Below are positions 1 to 7,957 of a stretch of 62,472 nt of DNA, piece by piece; the first letter of the stretch is position 1; each line of letters begins with the position of its first letter. The stretch lies in contig JAPWUP010000003.1 of NCBI GenBank assembly GCA_028275505.1, positions 1 through 62,472 on the forward strand. Direction: 5' to 3'. The notes under the pieces were generated by a model that ran no database searches, was not told where the DNA came from, and worked only from the letters and a program-made list of their open reading frames with translations. The DNA comes from Bryobacteraceae bacterium. Lineage in GTDB: Bacteria > Acidobacteriota > Terriglobia > Bryobacterales > Bryobacteraceae. The translations under genes were made by a program, and so were the position numbers.

Positions 1-1368
1 ACCGGCCTCAGCGCACGCGTGGGGACGGGGTTACCTCCGGTTCAGACGCCGATTTTCAAGGTGCCCCGCACCTTCGCAGATAATTACGCTGAAAATACCC
101 AGAGCGCCTTCGGCATGCCCGATCCCAACCTGCGCACCCCTTATGTGCAACAGTGGAATTTCGGCATCCAGCAGGAAATCAAAGGCGCCGTCGTCGAGGT
201 GCGCTACGTGGGCAATCACGCCACTAAGGCCTTCCGGGCCTTCGATTACAACCAGGTCGTGATCCGCGAGAACAGTTTCTTGGACGACTTTATCCGCGCC
301 CGCAACAATGGCTTTCTGGCGCTGGCCAGACGAGGCGCTTTCGATCCTCGCTACGACCCCAACATACCGGGCAGCCAGCCCCTGACCGTATTTCCGCTCC
401 TTGCCAGCGGCGGTTTGCTGACCAACGCCACGATCCAGACTTACATCCGGCAAGGGGCGGCCGGCGAGCTGGCCAATATCTACCAGATCAACCGGCTGAA
501 CGGCCAGATCAACTTCTACCGCAACCCAGTGGCGCTCGGTTGCAACATGTTGACCAACTACAGCAACTCCACTTACAACGCCCTGCAACTGGATATCCGC
601 CGGCGCGTTTCCCGCGGCCTGTTCATGCAATTCAACTACGGCTTCTCCAAGGTGCTCAGCGACGCGGCCGGCGACGGTCAAACCCGCTTCGAGGCCTTTC
701 TGGACATCAACAATCCCAAGCTGGAACGGGCCCGCGCACCCTACGATCTGACGCACCAGATCAAGGCCAACTGGGTCTACGACCTGCCCTTCGGCGAAGG
801 TTACCGGCTCAATCCGCGCCGCCTCAGTCGTCTGGTGAGCGGCTGGAGCATCTCGGGCTTTCTCACCTCGCAATCGGGCACGCCGTTCTCCATCCTCTCC
901 GAACGCGGCACGCTCAACCGCGCGGCGCGCTCCACAGGAACCAACACCGCGGTGGCGCTGGCGACCAAATCTGAGCTGGACAAACTGTTGACGCTGCGCA
1001 TGACGGGCATCGGCCCCTACTTCGTGGCTGCCTCCGCCATCGGCCCGGACGGTCGCGCCGTAGCGCCCGACGGCAGCGCCCCCTTCCAGGGGCAGGTGTT
1101 CTTCCACCCCGGCCCGGGCACCGTGGGAACCTTGCAGCGCCGCATGTTCAGCGGGCCTTGGGCTTCGAATCTGGATTTCGGCATCCAGAAGCGCACCCGA
1201 ATCACGGAGACCCAGTCCATCGAAATTCGCATGGAATCCACCAACATCTTCAACCATCCCACGTGGTTCGTGGGGGATCAGAACATTGACTCGACGACGT
1301 TCGGCCGCATTACGAGCACTTTCTTCGGTCGCCGCCTGATCCAGTTCGGCGCCTACTACCGCTTCTGA
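1..1368 (+). CDS. TonB-dependent receptor, C-terminal part (5' end outside window)
   Basis: The frame is open from base 1, so this is the last 455 residues of a larger outer-membrane protein. It reads like the end of Oar-type receptors (carboxypeptidase-regulatory domain, plug and 22-strand barrel). Visible signs are the 'PYVQQWNFGIQQEI' strand, 'YNALQLDIRRRVSRGL' followed by 'QFNYGFSKVLSDA', a late 'GWSISGFLTSQSGTPFSI' strand, 'ESTNIFNHPTWF', and a C-terminal aromatic 'GAYYRF' for BAM recognition. The family takes up large substrates across the outer membrane using TonB energy; the substrate here is unknown. The next gene begins 3 bases after its stop, so the two receptors are probably cotranscribed. 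Confidence 0.85.
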   Translation, partial: TGLSARVGTGLPPVQTPIFKVPRTFADNYAENTQSAFGMPDPNLRTPYVQQWNFGIQQEIKGAVVEVRYVGNHATKAFRAFDYNQVVIRENSFLDDFIRARNNGFLALARRGAFDPRYDPNIPGSQPLTVFPLLASGGLLTNATIQTYIRQGAAGELANIYQINRLNGQINFYRNPVALGCNMLTNYSNSTYNALQLDIRRRVSRGLFMQFNYGFSKVLSDAAGDGQTRFEAFLDINNPKLERARAPYDLTHQIKANWVYDLPFGEGYRLNPRRLSRLVSGWSISGFLTSQSGTPFSILSERGTLNRAARSTGTNTAVALATKSELDKLLTLRMTGIGPYFVAASAIGPDGRAVAPDGSAPFQGQVFFHPGPGTVGTLQRRMFSGPWASNLDFGIQKRTRITETQSIEIRMESTNIFNHPTWFVGDQNIDSTTFGRITSTFFGRRLIQFGAYYRF

Positions 1369-1371
1369 GCG

Positions 1372-3174
1372 GTGCGCGCAGAAGTGAGCGGGGCAGCCGC
1401 GTGGCCGCCGGCGCTGTGGCTGGCGATTCTGCCCGCAGCCTGTCTGGCCCAGGGTCCGCCGCTGCGCCACGAAATTCTTGTGACGGGCGCCTGGGAGCCC
1501 ATCCCATTGGAAGAAGCCGATCGCGCCGTTCGGTCACTCCCCGTCCGCTCCCAACTGCTCACGCACAGCGTCTGGACCGACTTCCTGGCCTACGATCCGT
1601 CACTGGACTTGCGGTCGCGCGCCCCCTTCGGCGTTCAGGCCGATCTCTCGATCCGCGGCGCCACGTTCGGCCAGACGCTGGTGCTGCTGGATGGCATGCG
1701 CCTGAACGATCCGCAAACCGGACACCATAACCTCGACGTTCCTCTCCCGCTCGAGACGGTCTCGCGCATCGAGGTCTTGCACGGCGCCGGTTCCACGCTT
1801 TACGGTGCGGACGCGGTGGGTGGCGCTGTGCATCTCGTCACCCATATTCCCGAACGTCATGAGCTACGCCTGCGTGGCGCCGCCGGAAATCACGGCTTGC
1901 AGGACCAGCGCATTTACCTGGCGGGAGTGCGGGGCATCTGGAGCCAGCAACTGGCCGCCTCCCGCCAATTCTCCAGCGGCTTCATGCCCAATCGCGATTT
2001 CCGCAATCTCTCACTGGCCTCCATCACCCGGCGCGAACACCCGCGCGCCGGCACTGCCGTTACTCTGGCTCATAACGATCGGCCTTTCGGCGCCGAACGC
2101 TTCTATGGCCCCTTCCCCTCGTGGGAGCGGACGCGGACCTGGTACGGCGCCATCCACCAGCGGCTGCCGAATACTAACCTGGCCGTAGCCTGGCGTCGTC
2201 ACACCGATTTGTTCGTACTCTATCGCGAACGCCCCGAAATTTATACGAACCGGCATCGCTCCGAGACGTGGCAGGCTTCGCTGCGCCGCCGCCACTCGCT
2301 GGTCGCTTCGAGCACCCTTCACTACGGCGTCGAGTATCTTCGCGACGGCATTCGCAGCACGAATCTCGGACTGCACTCGCGAACCCGCGGTGCTGCGTAC
2401 GCAGCCTGGGACGCCCGCGCGCTGCGGCGCTTTTCGTTCACTGCGGGAGCCCGGCAGGAGACCTACCGTGCCGGCGCCTCGCCCTTCGCTCCCACTCTCA
2501 GCGGCGGCGTGTGGATCCACCGGCAGCTCAAACTGCGGGGCGCTGCTGCACGGGCTTTTCGTTTGCCCACCTTTACGGACTTGTATTACCGGGACCCAGC
2601 AACGCGCGGCTCTCCCGACCTCCGCCCCGAATCGGCGCGGAGCTTCGAATCCGGGCTAGACGTATACGCTGAGCGCGTTCAGCTCGGGCTTACCGCTTTC
2701 GAGCGTCGCGAACGCGACGGAATTGACTATGTGCGTCGCCCAGGCGAAAGCTTCTGGCAGGCAGCGAACCTGCATCGCCTGCGCATGTGGGGATTGGAGC
2801 TGGATTTGCGTGCCGATCTGGGGCGCGGGCACCAGCTCGCACTGGCGTGGACCGCCCTGTCGGGCTGGCGGAAGGCGCTCGGCAACTTGGAGTCACGCTA
2901 TGTTTTCAATTACCCGTCTCAGGCCGCGGTAGCGAGCTGGCACGCAGTGATCGGCCAAGGACTGGCTGCGCGTTTGCGATTGGGCAGCTACAAGCGGACG
3001 GGGCGCAACATTTACTTTGTCGCAGACGGCGCGCTGGCGTGGGAGCGGGGATGGCTGCGTCCCTTTGTGGGGCTTCAAAACATGACCAATACCCGTTACG
3101 AGGAAATCGCGGGTGTGCCGATGCCCGGGCGCAGCGTACTGGCTGGCGTGGAAATCCTGCTCGGCAAGCCCTAG
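1372..3174 (+). CDS. TonB-dependent receptor, BtuB/siderophore type
   Basis: A 600-residue outer-membrane receptor starting with GTG 3 bases after the preceding receptor. It has an N-terminal signal peptide ending near 'LAQ', a TonB-box-like 'EILVTG' at about residues 34-39, a plug domain at about 45-150 ('DLRSRAPFGVQADLSIRG', 'VLLDGMRLNDPQTG', 'IEVLHGAGSTLYGADAVGG') and a barrel to the end. The closing region 'FVGLQNMTNTRYEEIAGVPMPGRS' is typical of vitamin B12, siderophore or other small-ligand receptors. It lacks the carboxypeptidase-regulatory domain of Oar-like proteins. Ligand specificity cannot be read from the sequence. It is about the usual size for BtuB-like receptors and appears intact. 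Confidence 0.88.
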   Translation: MRAEVSGAAAWPPALWLAILPAACLAQGPPLRHEILVTGAWEPIPLEEADRAVRSLPVRSQLLTHSVWTDFLAYDPSLDLRSRAPFGVQADLSIRGATFGQTLVLLDGMRLNDPQTGHHNLDVPLPLETVSRIEVLHGAGSTLYGADAVGGAVHLVTHIPERHELRLRGAAGNHGLQDQRIYLAGVRGIWSQQLAASRQFSSGFMPNRDFRNLSLASITRREHPRAGTAVTLAHNDRPFGAERFYGPFPSWERTRTWYGAIHQRLPNTNLAVAWRRHTDLFVLYRERPEIYTNRHRSETWQASLRRRHSLVASSTLHYGVEYLRDGIRSTNLGLHSRTRGAAYAAWDARALRRFSFTAGARQETYRAGASPFAPTLSGGVWIHRQLKLRGAAARAFRLPTFTDLYYRDPATRGSPDLRPESARSFESGLDVYAERVQLGLTAFERRERDGIDYVRRPGESFWQAANLHRLRMWGLELDLRADLGRGHQLALAWTALSGWRKALGNLESRYVFNYPSQAAVASWHAVIGQGLAARLRLGSYKRTGRNIYFVADGALAWERGWLRPFVGLQNMTNTRYEEIAGVPMPGRSVLAGVEILLGKP

Positions 3175-3239
3175 GCAGGGCCTTCGCAGCGTTGTCGTCG
3201 GAGGTGACGCCGTGGCCCTGGCGCGCCGGTCGGGTGCGG

Positions 3240-3269
3240 TTGACAACCGCCTGCCGATCGGCCTAAGAT
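3240..3269 (+). promoter_or_regulatory. sigma-70-type promoter for rpsA
   Basis: A perfect TTGACA at 3240-3245 is followed by an 18-base spacer and TAAGAT at 3264-3269. It sits in the 268-base gap after the receptor and would give an rpsA leader of roughly 165 nt. The leader contains a stem at 3379-3395 (CTGCCG paired with CGGCAG, 5-base loop). S1 genes are often autoregulated through leader structure; that role here is inference. Confidence 0.6.
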
Positions 3270-3442
3270 TTGGGAAGTATTGTTCCATCAAGGGCTTGTC
3301 TGTCAGGGCTACGATTGGCCAGGCGGTTCGGCTTCCCCAAAACGCGCTCATCCCCGTGTTAAGCTGAATTGGCGAGGACTGCCGACGCCCGGCAGCGCCA
3401 GTCCAGACAGGCAAGTCCAAGGCTTCCGGCGGAGTGATGGCG

Positions 3443-5170
3443 ATGGCCCGCGAGCAGGATGACGTACGTCCCCAGGCGCAGACTCCTCCTGGCGCCGAGG
3501 AGGACTATGAAGAGCTGCTGGAGGACTACAGTCATTTCGCCCCGCCGGCCCAGGGCGAGATCTACGAAGGGCGCGTCCTGAAGGTCACCGACAAGGAAGT
3601 CATCGTAGACTTCGGCTACAAGACCGAAGGCCTCGTGCCGATCGAGCAGTTCGTCCTGCCCGATGGCCGCGTCACCGTGCAGCCCGGGGACGTGGTGGAC
3701 GTGATGGTGGATCGCGGCATCGAGGTGGACGGCTATATCCTGCTGTCCCACGAAAAGGCGGTCCGCGTCCGCGCCTGGGAAAACCTGGAAAAGGCTTATC
3801 GCGAGCGCCTGTTGGTCTCCGCGCTGGTCCTGGGTCGCACCAAGGGCGGCCTCACGGTGGACGTGGGCGTCAAGGCCTTCATGCCCGCCTCCCAGATTGA
3901 TGTGCGCCCGGTGCCCAACCCCGAGTCTCTCATCGGCCAGTATGTCCCGGTGCGCATCCTGAAGCTGAATCGCCGGCGCGGTAACGTGGTCGTCTCGCGC
4001 AAGCTGGCCATCGAGGAAGAAATCAACGCACGCAAGGCGGCGATTCTGGAAGCCCTGGAAGAAGGCGCGGTGGTCACCGGGGTGGTCAAGAGCCTGACCG
4101 ATTATGGCGCCTTCATAGACCTGGGCGGCCTGGACGGGCTGCTGCACGTCAGCGACATGTCCTACGGCCGCGTCAATCATCCCTCCGAATTGCTCAACGT
4201 GGGCGACGAAATCACGGTCAAGGTCCTCAAGGTGGACCGTGAGAAGGAGCGCGTTTCGCTCGGTTTGAAACAGCTCCTTCCCGACCCTTGGGAGACCGCC
4301 GCCGAGCGCTATCCCGTCGGCTCGCGCGTCGTGGGCCGCGTGATGAGCATCACCGACTACGGCGCTTTCGTCGAGCTGGAGCCGGGCATCGAAGGACTCA
4401 TCCACATCACGGAGATGACGTGGTCGCGCCGGCTCAAGCACCCCTCCAAGGTCGTGAAGGTGGGCGACCAGGTACAGGCAGTGGTTCTCTCCGTGCAGCC
4501 TGCGGAGCGACGCATCTCCCTCGGCATCAAGCAGCTCGAGCCGGATCCCTGGACCACGGTCGAACAGCGCTACAGCGTCGGTTCCATCGTAGAGGGGCGG
4601 GTCCGCAAGCTCACCGACTTCGGCGCTTTCGTAGAGATCGAGGAGGGTATTGACGGGCTGGTTCACATCTCCGATCTCTCTTGGAGCAAGCGCGTCAAGC
4701 ACCCCTCCGAAGTCCTCAAGAAAGGACAGGTGGTGCAGGCCGTGGTGCTTCACATTGACGGCGCCAATCGCCGCCTTTCGCTCGGCATCAAGCAATTGCA
4801 GCCCGATGCCTGGGAGACTTTCTTCCGTTCCCATCAGGTGGGCGACGTCGTGCGCGGACGCGTCACCCGAGCCGCTACTTTCGGCGTCTTCGTGGAATTG
4901 GCGGAAGGCGTCGAAGGGTTGTGCCACAACTCGGAAATTCCGGGGGCCGCCGAGCGACCCAAGGGCGAGCCGCCGCTGGAGATCGGCAAGGAGTACGACT
5001 TCAAGATTATCCGGCTCAGCGAAGCTGAAAAGCGCATCGGCCTGAGCATCCGCGCGCTGACCGCGGACGAGGAACGCAGCCGCCTGATCGAATACCAGCG
5101 ACAGGCGACCAGCGCCACCATGACCATCGAGGAGGTCATGAACCTGAAGAGCCAGGGCGAGGCGCACTGA
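3443..5170 (+). CDS. rpsA: 30S ribosomal protein S1
   Basis: This 575-residue protein binds mRNA on the 30S subunit and helps initiation. Six S1 (OB-fold) repeats are visible. The first two are divergent: 'GEIYEGRVLKVTDKEVIVDFG' without the final residues, and a following repeat around 'GGLTVDVGVKAFMP'. Repeats 3-6 are canonical, with 'DYGAFIDLGG', 'DYGAFVELEPG', 'DFGAFVEIEEG' and 'TFGVFVELAEG', each followed by 'LHVSDM', 'IHITEM' or 'VHISDL'. Three starts lie in frame (GTG 3434, ATG 3437, ATG 3443). ATG 3443 is preferred because GGAG at 3431-3434 is 8 bases upstream of it. The HU/IHF-type gene follows 62 bases downstream, an order also seen in proteobacteria (rpsA-ihfB). Confidence 0.96.
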   Translation: MAREQDDVRPQAQTPPGAEEDYEELLEDYSHFAPPAQGEIYEGRVLKVTDKEVIVDFGYKTEGLVPIEQFVLPDGRVTVQPGDVVDVMVDRGIEVDGYILLSHEKAVRVRAWENLEKAYRERLLVSALVLGRTKGGLTVDVGVKAFMPASQIDVRPVPNPESLIGQYVPVRILKLNRRRGNVVVSRKLAIEEEINARKAAILEALEEGAVVTGVVKSLTDYGAFIDLGGLDGLLHVSDMSYGRVNHPSELLNVGDEITVKVLKVDREKERVSLGLKQLLPDPWETAAERYPVGSRVVGRVMSITDYGAFVELEPGIEGLIHITEMTWSRRLKHPSKVVKVGDQVQAVVLSVQPAERRISLGIKQLEPDPWTTVEQRYSVGSIVEGRVRKLTDFGAFVEIEEGIDGLVHISDLSWSKRVKHPSEVLKKGQVVQAVVLHIDGANRRLSLGIKQLQPDAWETFFRSHQVGDVVRGRVTRAATFGVFVELAEGVEGLCHNSEIPGAAERPKGEPPLEIGKEYDFKIIRLSEAEKRIGLSIRALTADEERSRLIEYQRQATSATMTIEEVMNLKSQGEAH

Positions 5171-5232
5171 GCAGGCGCCTGGCCCGTGGATCGCGGAAGC
5201 AGACACTGAGCAGGAGAAAGGACCGGGAGCAT

Positions 5233-5565
5233 ATGACCAAGGCGGAACTGATCGAAGAGGTCTCGCGGGTCGTGGAAATGAGTCGCAAGGACTCGGAAGT
5301 GATCGTCGAAACGATCTTCGACAGCATCGTGCGCGCTCTGCGGGCAGGCGACAAGGTCGAAATCCGGGGTTTCGGCAGCTTCCGCACTCGCCAGCGCAAG
5401 GCGCGCATCGGTCGCAACCCCAAGACCGGCGAGCGCGTGGACGTGCCCGCCAAGCGCATCCCCTTCTTCAAGCCCAGCAAGGAGCTCAAGGATCTGGTGA
5501 ACGGCGCGGGCCGGCCTGCCGAATCCACACTGCCCGCAGAGGACCAGGCCGCTCCCGGATCCTGA
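5233..5565 (+). CDS. HU/IHF-family DNA-binding protein
   Basis: A 110-residue histone-like protein that bends DNA as a dimer. It starts 'MTKAELIEEVSRVVEMS' (helix-turn-helix dimer core). It carries the family signature around residues 47-68, with 'GFGSFRTRQRKARIGRNPKTG', including the intercalating proline at the tip of the beta arm, and ends in the amphipathic 'PFFKPSKELKDLVN' helix. A short, alanine- and proline-rich tail follows the usual 94-100 residue core. Its position right after rpsA and the 'RNPKTGERVDVPAK' form resemble IHF-alpha/beta more than classical HU, but the subtype is not certain. GGGAG lies just ahead of the ATG. Confidence 0.95.
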   Translation: MTKAELIEEVSRVVEMSRKDSEVIVETIFDSIVRALRAGDKVEIRGFGSFRTRQRKARIGRNPKTGERVDVPAKRIPFFKPSKELKDLVNGAGRPAESTLPAEDQAAPGS

Positions 5566-5614
5566 GGGCTGTGGCGCTCCTTCGGTCAGCACGCCAATCC
5601 TGACAGGACAGACC

Positions 5615-6145
5615 ATGGACCGTCTCTGGAGTCCCTGGCGCTATCAATATGTCAGCCGGGAAGCACCCAAAGAGTGCATCTTCTGCGTCAAGGCCGCGGA
5701 GCAGCGCGACCCCGAGAACTTCATCCTCGCCCGCGCCCGGCTCAACTACATCCTGCTCAATCTCTACCCCTACACTACAGGCCACCTGATGATCGCCCCC
5801 TATCGCCACGTGGCCACGCTGTCGGAGGCCGACCCGGAAACTCTCGAAGAGATGATCCGGCTCACGCGTCTGTCCGAGGCCGCGCTCCAGACGGTCTACC
5901 GCCCCAAGGGATTCAATATCGGCATGAACATCGGGGAATGCGCCGGCGCCGGCGTGGCCGGGCACATTCACATGCACGTGCTGCCGCGCTGGCCCGCCGA
6001 TTCGAATTTCCTCACCACCATTGGCGAAACCCGCGTGCTTCCGGAAGATCTGCCCACCACGTACCGGAGGCTCCTGGAGGCGTTCCGGGAGCACGCAGAG
6101 AAGGCAAGCGATCCGCTTCGCTTCCCGCCGTTGGACGTGCGCTAG
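5615..6145 (+). CDS. HIT-family nucleotide hydrolase/transferase (Ap4A phosphorylase-like)
   Basis: A 176-residue histidine-triad protein. The N-terminus 'MDRLWSPWRYQYV' and the 'CIFC' pair (Cys21, Cys24) match the Ap4A phosphorylase-like HIT group. The triad itself is His117-x-His119-x-His121 in 'GHIHMHVLPRW', where the middle or last His is the nucleophile that attacks the nucleotide alpha-phosphate. The two cysteines probably help hold zinc together with histidines. AGGACAG lies 5 bases upstream of the ATG. The exact substrate (Ap4A, AMP-amides or other) cannot be decided from sequence. Confidence 0.92.
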   Translation: MDRLWSPWRYQYVSREAPKECIFCVKAAEQRDPENFILARARLNYILLNLYPYTTGHLMIAPYRHVATLSEADPETLEEMIRLTRLSEAALQTVYRPKGFNIGMNIGECAGAGVAGHIHMHVLPRWPADSNFLTTIGETRVLPEDLPTTYRRLLEAFREHAEKASDPLRFPPLDVR

Positions 6146-6209
6146 CGCACCGCTGGCGCCCGCAATTCCCTGCAAGGGGACAGGCGGCCTTGCTTCCCCG
6201 CGAAGCGCG

Positions 6210-7229
6210 CTAGCAAGCAGCGGCGCCCCGCCGGGCCACCGCCCCCTCGATCTCTTCGATCAGCAGACGCAACGAGGGGTATTGGAACACGGGGATCACC
6301 GCGCAACGGCCCGTAACCGGCAGCAAGGCCGTCCGCGTGCCGATCTGAATCGTCTTTTCCAGACGCACGGATGCGACGCGTTGCGCTTCCTCGCGTACTT
6401 CTTCGAGCGAGCCGCGACGCTCCATCAAAACCAGCAGGCTGGCGGGACCCCAGCGGAACACCTGATCGGACGAAAGCAGGCCCTGCGCCAGATGGTGCTG
6501 GAAGAACTGGACCAGTTGCTCGCCGGCATTAGCGCCAAAGCGACCGCTGACCAGCTCCACCCGGTCCACCACGAAGACCGCGGCGTAAGCGTGAGCGCGT
6601 TCCTCCAACGCTCGGGCTAAAGCCTGCTCCGCCTCCGCCCTTCCCATCCGCTCGGGCGGCGCCGCCGTGGGTTTGGCCAGGGAGATAGGCGCCTGCCGTT
6701 GCTGGGCGCGCTGGATCTCGCTGCGCAATTCGGCGATCGTCCTGGCCGTTTCCTCCCGCTGTCGCCGGGCCTCGTCGCGAACCATCAGCAGGCATTCGGA
6801 AAGCTTGGCCTTCAAACCGCGGATATCCTCCAGCATCGAGGCCCGTTCCAGCTGTTTCTCGATGTTCTGGAGCCGCGTTACCGTCCGATCGGAAGCCGCA
6901 GAGATGGCGGCCACGGTCTCGGTCAACATGGCCAGCATGGCTTGCAGCTCGGCGTTCTGCGTGCGGACGTAACGCGAGGTACGCTGGTTGTAGTCCTCCA
7001 AGGTCTTGGCCACCGCGCCCGCCACTACCAGTATCTGCGAGGCCGAAAAATCCTTCTCCAGGTCGGCTTCCAGGCGGGCAATGTCCTTCTGGAATTTTTC
7101 GTAATCCGAGGGATCACCCACCACCGCGTGCAGGCGCACGGTCTCCAGCAACAATCCCGCCATGCGGCGCAGGGATTCGGCCAGCTCGTAATCGCCGCCG
7201 GCAAGGTATCGCTTCAGGCTGATGAACAT
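6210..7229 (-). CDS. coiled-coil protein with degenerate GGDEF domain
   Basis: This 339-residue protein has no membrane segment. Residues about 60-205 are helical with heptad-like 'TVTRLQNIEKQLERASML' and 'RTIAELRSEIQRAQQRQ' stretches, suggesting dimerisation. The last about 130 residues resemble a diguanylate cyclase fold ('VFVVDRVELVSGRFGANAGEQLVQFFQHHL', given in part: 'VFVVDRVELV' then 'GANAGEQLVQFF'). The active-site position reads 'RWGPASLLVL' instead of RWGGDEF, so catalysis is very unlikely; a GTP- or c-di-GMP-sensing role is possible. It lies downstream of a histidine kinase and response regulator on the same strand. Start ATG 7229 is chosen over GTG 7274 because the upstream residues look non-coding; neither has a clear Shine-Dalgarno sequence. 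Confidence 0.7.
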   Translation of the reverse strand: MFISLKRYLAGGDYELAESLRRMAGLLLETVRLHAVVGDPSDYEKFQKDIARLEADLEKDFSASQILVVAGAVAKTLEDYNQRTSRYVRTQNAELQAMLAMLTETVAAISAASDRTVTRLQNIEKQLERASMLEDIRGLKAKLSECLLMVRDEARRQREETARTIAELRSEIQRAQQRQAPISLAKPTAAPPERMGRAEAEQALARALEERAHAYAAVFVVDRVELVSGRFGANAGEQLVQFFQHHLAQGLLSSDQVFRWGPASLLVLMERRGSLEEVREEAQRVASVRLEKTIQIGTRTALLPVTGRCAVIPVFQYPSLRLLIEEIEGAVARRGAAAC

Positions 7230-7276
7230 GGCTTCACGGGCATGGGCTGGCAGCCGTGCTGGCCCTCTATACACAT

Positions 7277-7312
7277 CGGCTGCAGCATCCCGTGACTATA
7301 ACGGCTGCAGCA
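7277..7312. repeat. 11-bp direct repeats flanking a -10 box (operator candidate)
   Basis: CGGCTGCAGCA occurs at 7277-7287 and again at 7302-7312, exactly 25 bases apart. Each copy contains the palindrome GCTGCAGC. Between them, on the minus strand, lies TATAGT (7295-7300), a plausible -10 box for the degenerate-GGDEF gene. The second copy lies 4 bases from the end of the response-regulator gene. The arrangement suggests a regulator-binding site, perhaps for the adjacent response regulator; that link is inference. Confidence 0.45.
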
Positions 7313-7315
7313 GGC

Positions 7316-7957
7316 TCAGTTCACCAGCCCGGCTCGCACCGCGAAGCGCACCAGTTCGCTGACGCTGTGGACGTTCAGCTTCTCCATGATCCGCCCGCGG
7401 TGGGCGTCCACGGTGTAAACGCTCAAATTGAGGGCAGCGGCGATCTCCTTGTTGGTCTTGCCCTCAGCGATGAGTTGCAGAACTTCCCGTTCGCGCGGGG
7501 TGAGCAGATCCAGGGGATCGCTGACGTGCCTCCGATAATCGCTGAGTACCGCTTCCGACACGGCAGGGCTCAAATAGCCCTCCCCTGCCGCCACGGCGCG
7601 CACCGCGGCTACCAGGTCCCGGTCAATGGCGTCCTTGAGCAGATATCCCCGCGCCCCGGCACGCAGAATCTCGCGCACGTAGACCGAATCCTTGTACATG
7701 CTCAGCGCCAGCACACGGGTGCGTGGCGCCAGCTCCGCCAGACGGCGCGTCGCTTCGATCCCGTTCATCTCGGGCATCGCCACATCCATGACCACCACGT
7801 CGGGACGCAGCTTCTCGGCCAGTTCCACGGTCTCGCGCCCGTTGCCGGCCTCGCCCACAATCTCGATGTCGGGCTGCGAAGACAGAATCAATCGGAAGCC
7901 CTGCCGCACCAGAGCGTGATCATCGGCGAGCAAGACCCGGATCTTTTTCTTCGTCAT
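7316..7957 (-). CDS. NarL/FixJ-family response regulator
   Basis: A 213-residue two-component regulator. The receiver domain (about 6-122) has the acidic pair 'ADDH', the phospho-acceptor Asp58 in 'VVVMDVAMPEMNG', and the conserved lysine in 'GYLLKDA'. The LuxR-type helix-turn-helix (about 145-205) carries 'LTPREREVLQLIAEGKTNKEIA' in two parts: 'LTPREREVLQLIAEG' and 'TNKEIAAALNLSVYTV'. Start ATG 7957 is supported by GAGGGG 7 bases upstream. Its first 38 bases overlap the end of the histidine kinase gene, so kinase and regulator are translated as a pair. Phosphorylation by that kinase should promote DNA binding. Confidence 0.93.
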   Translation of the reverse strand: MTKKKIRVLLADDHALVRQGFRLILSSQPDIEIVGEAGNGRETVELAEKLRPDVVVMDVAMPEMNGIEATRRLAELAPRTRVLALSMYKDSVYVREILRAGARGYLLKDAIDRDLVAAVRAVAAGEGYLSPAVSEAVLSDYRRHVSDPLDLLTPREREVLQLIAEGKTNKEIAAALNLSVYTVDAHRGRIMEKLNVHSVSELVRFAVRAGLVN

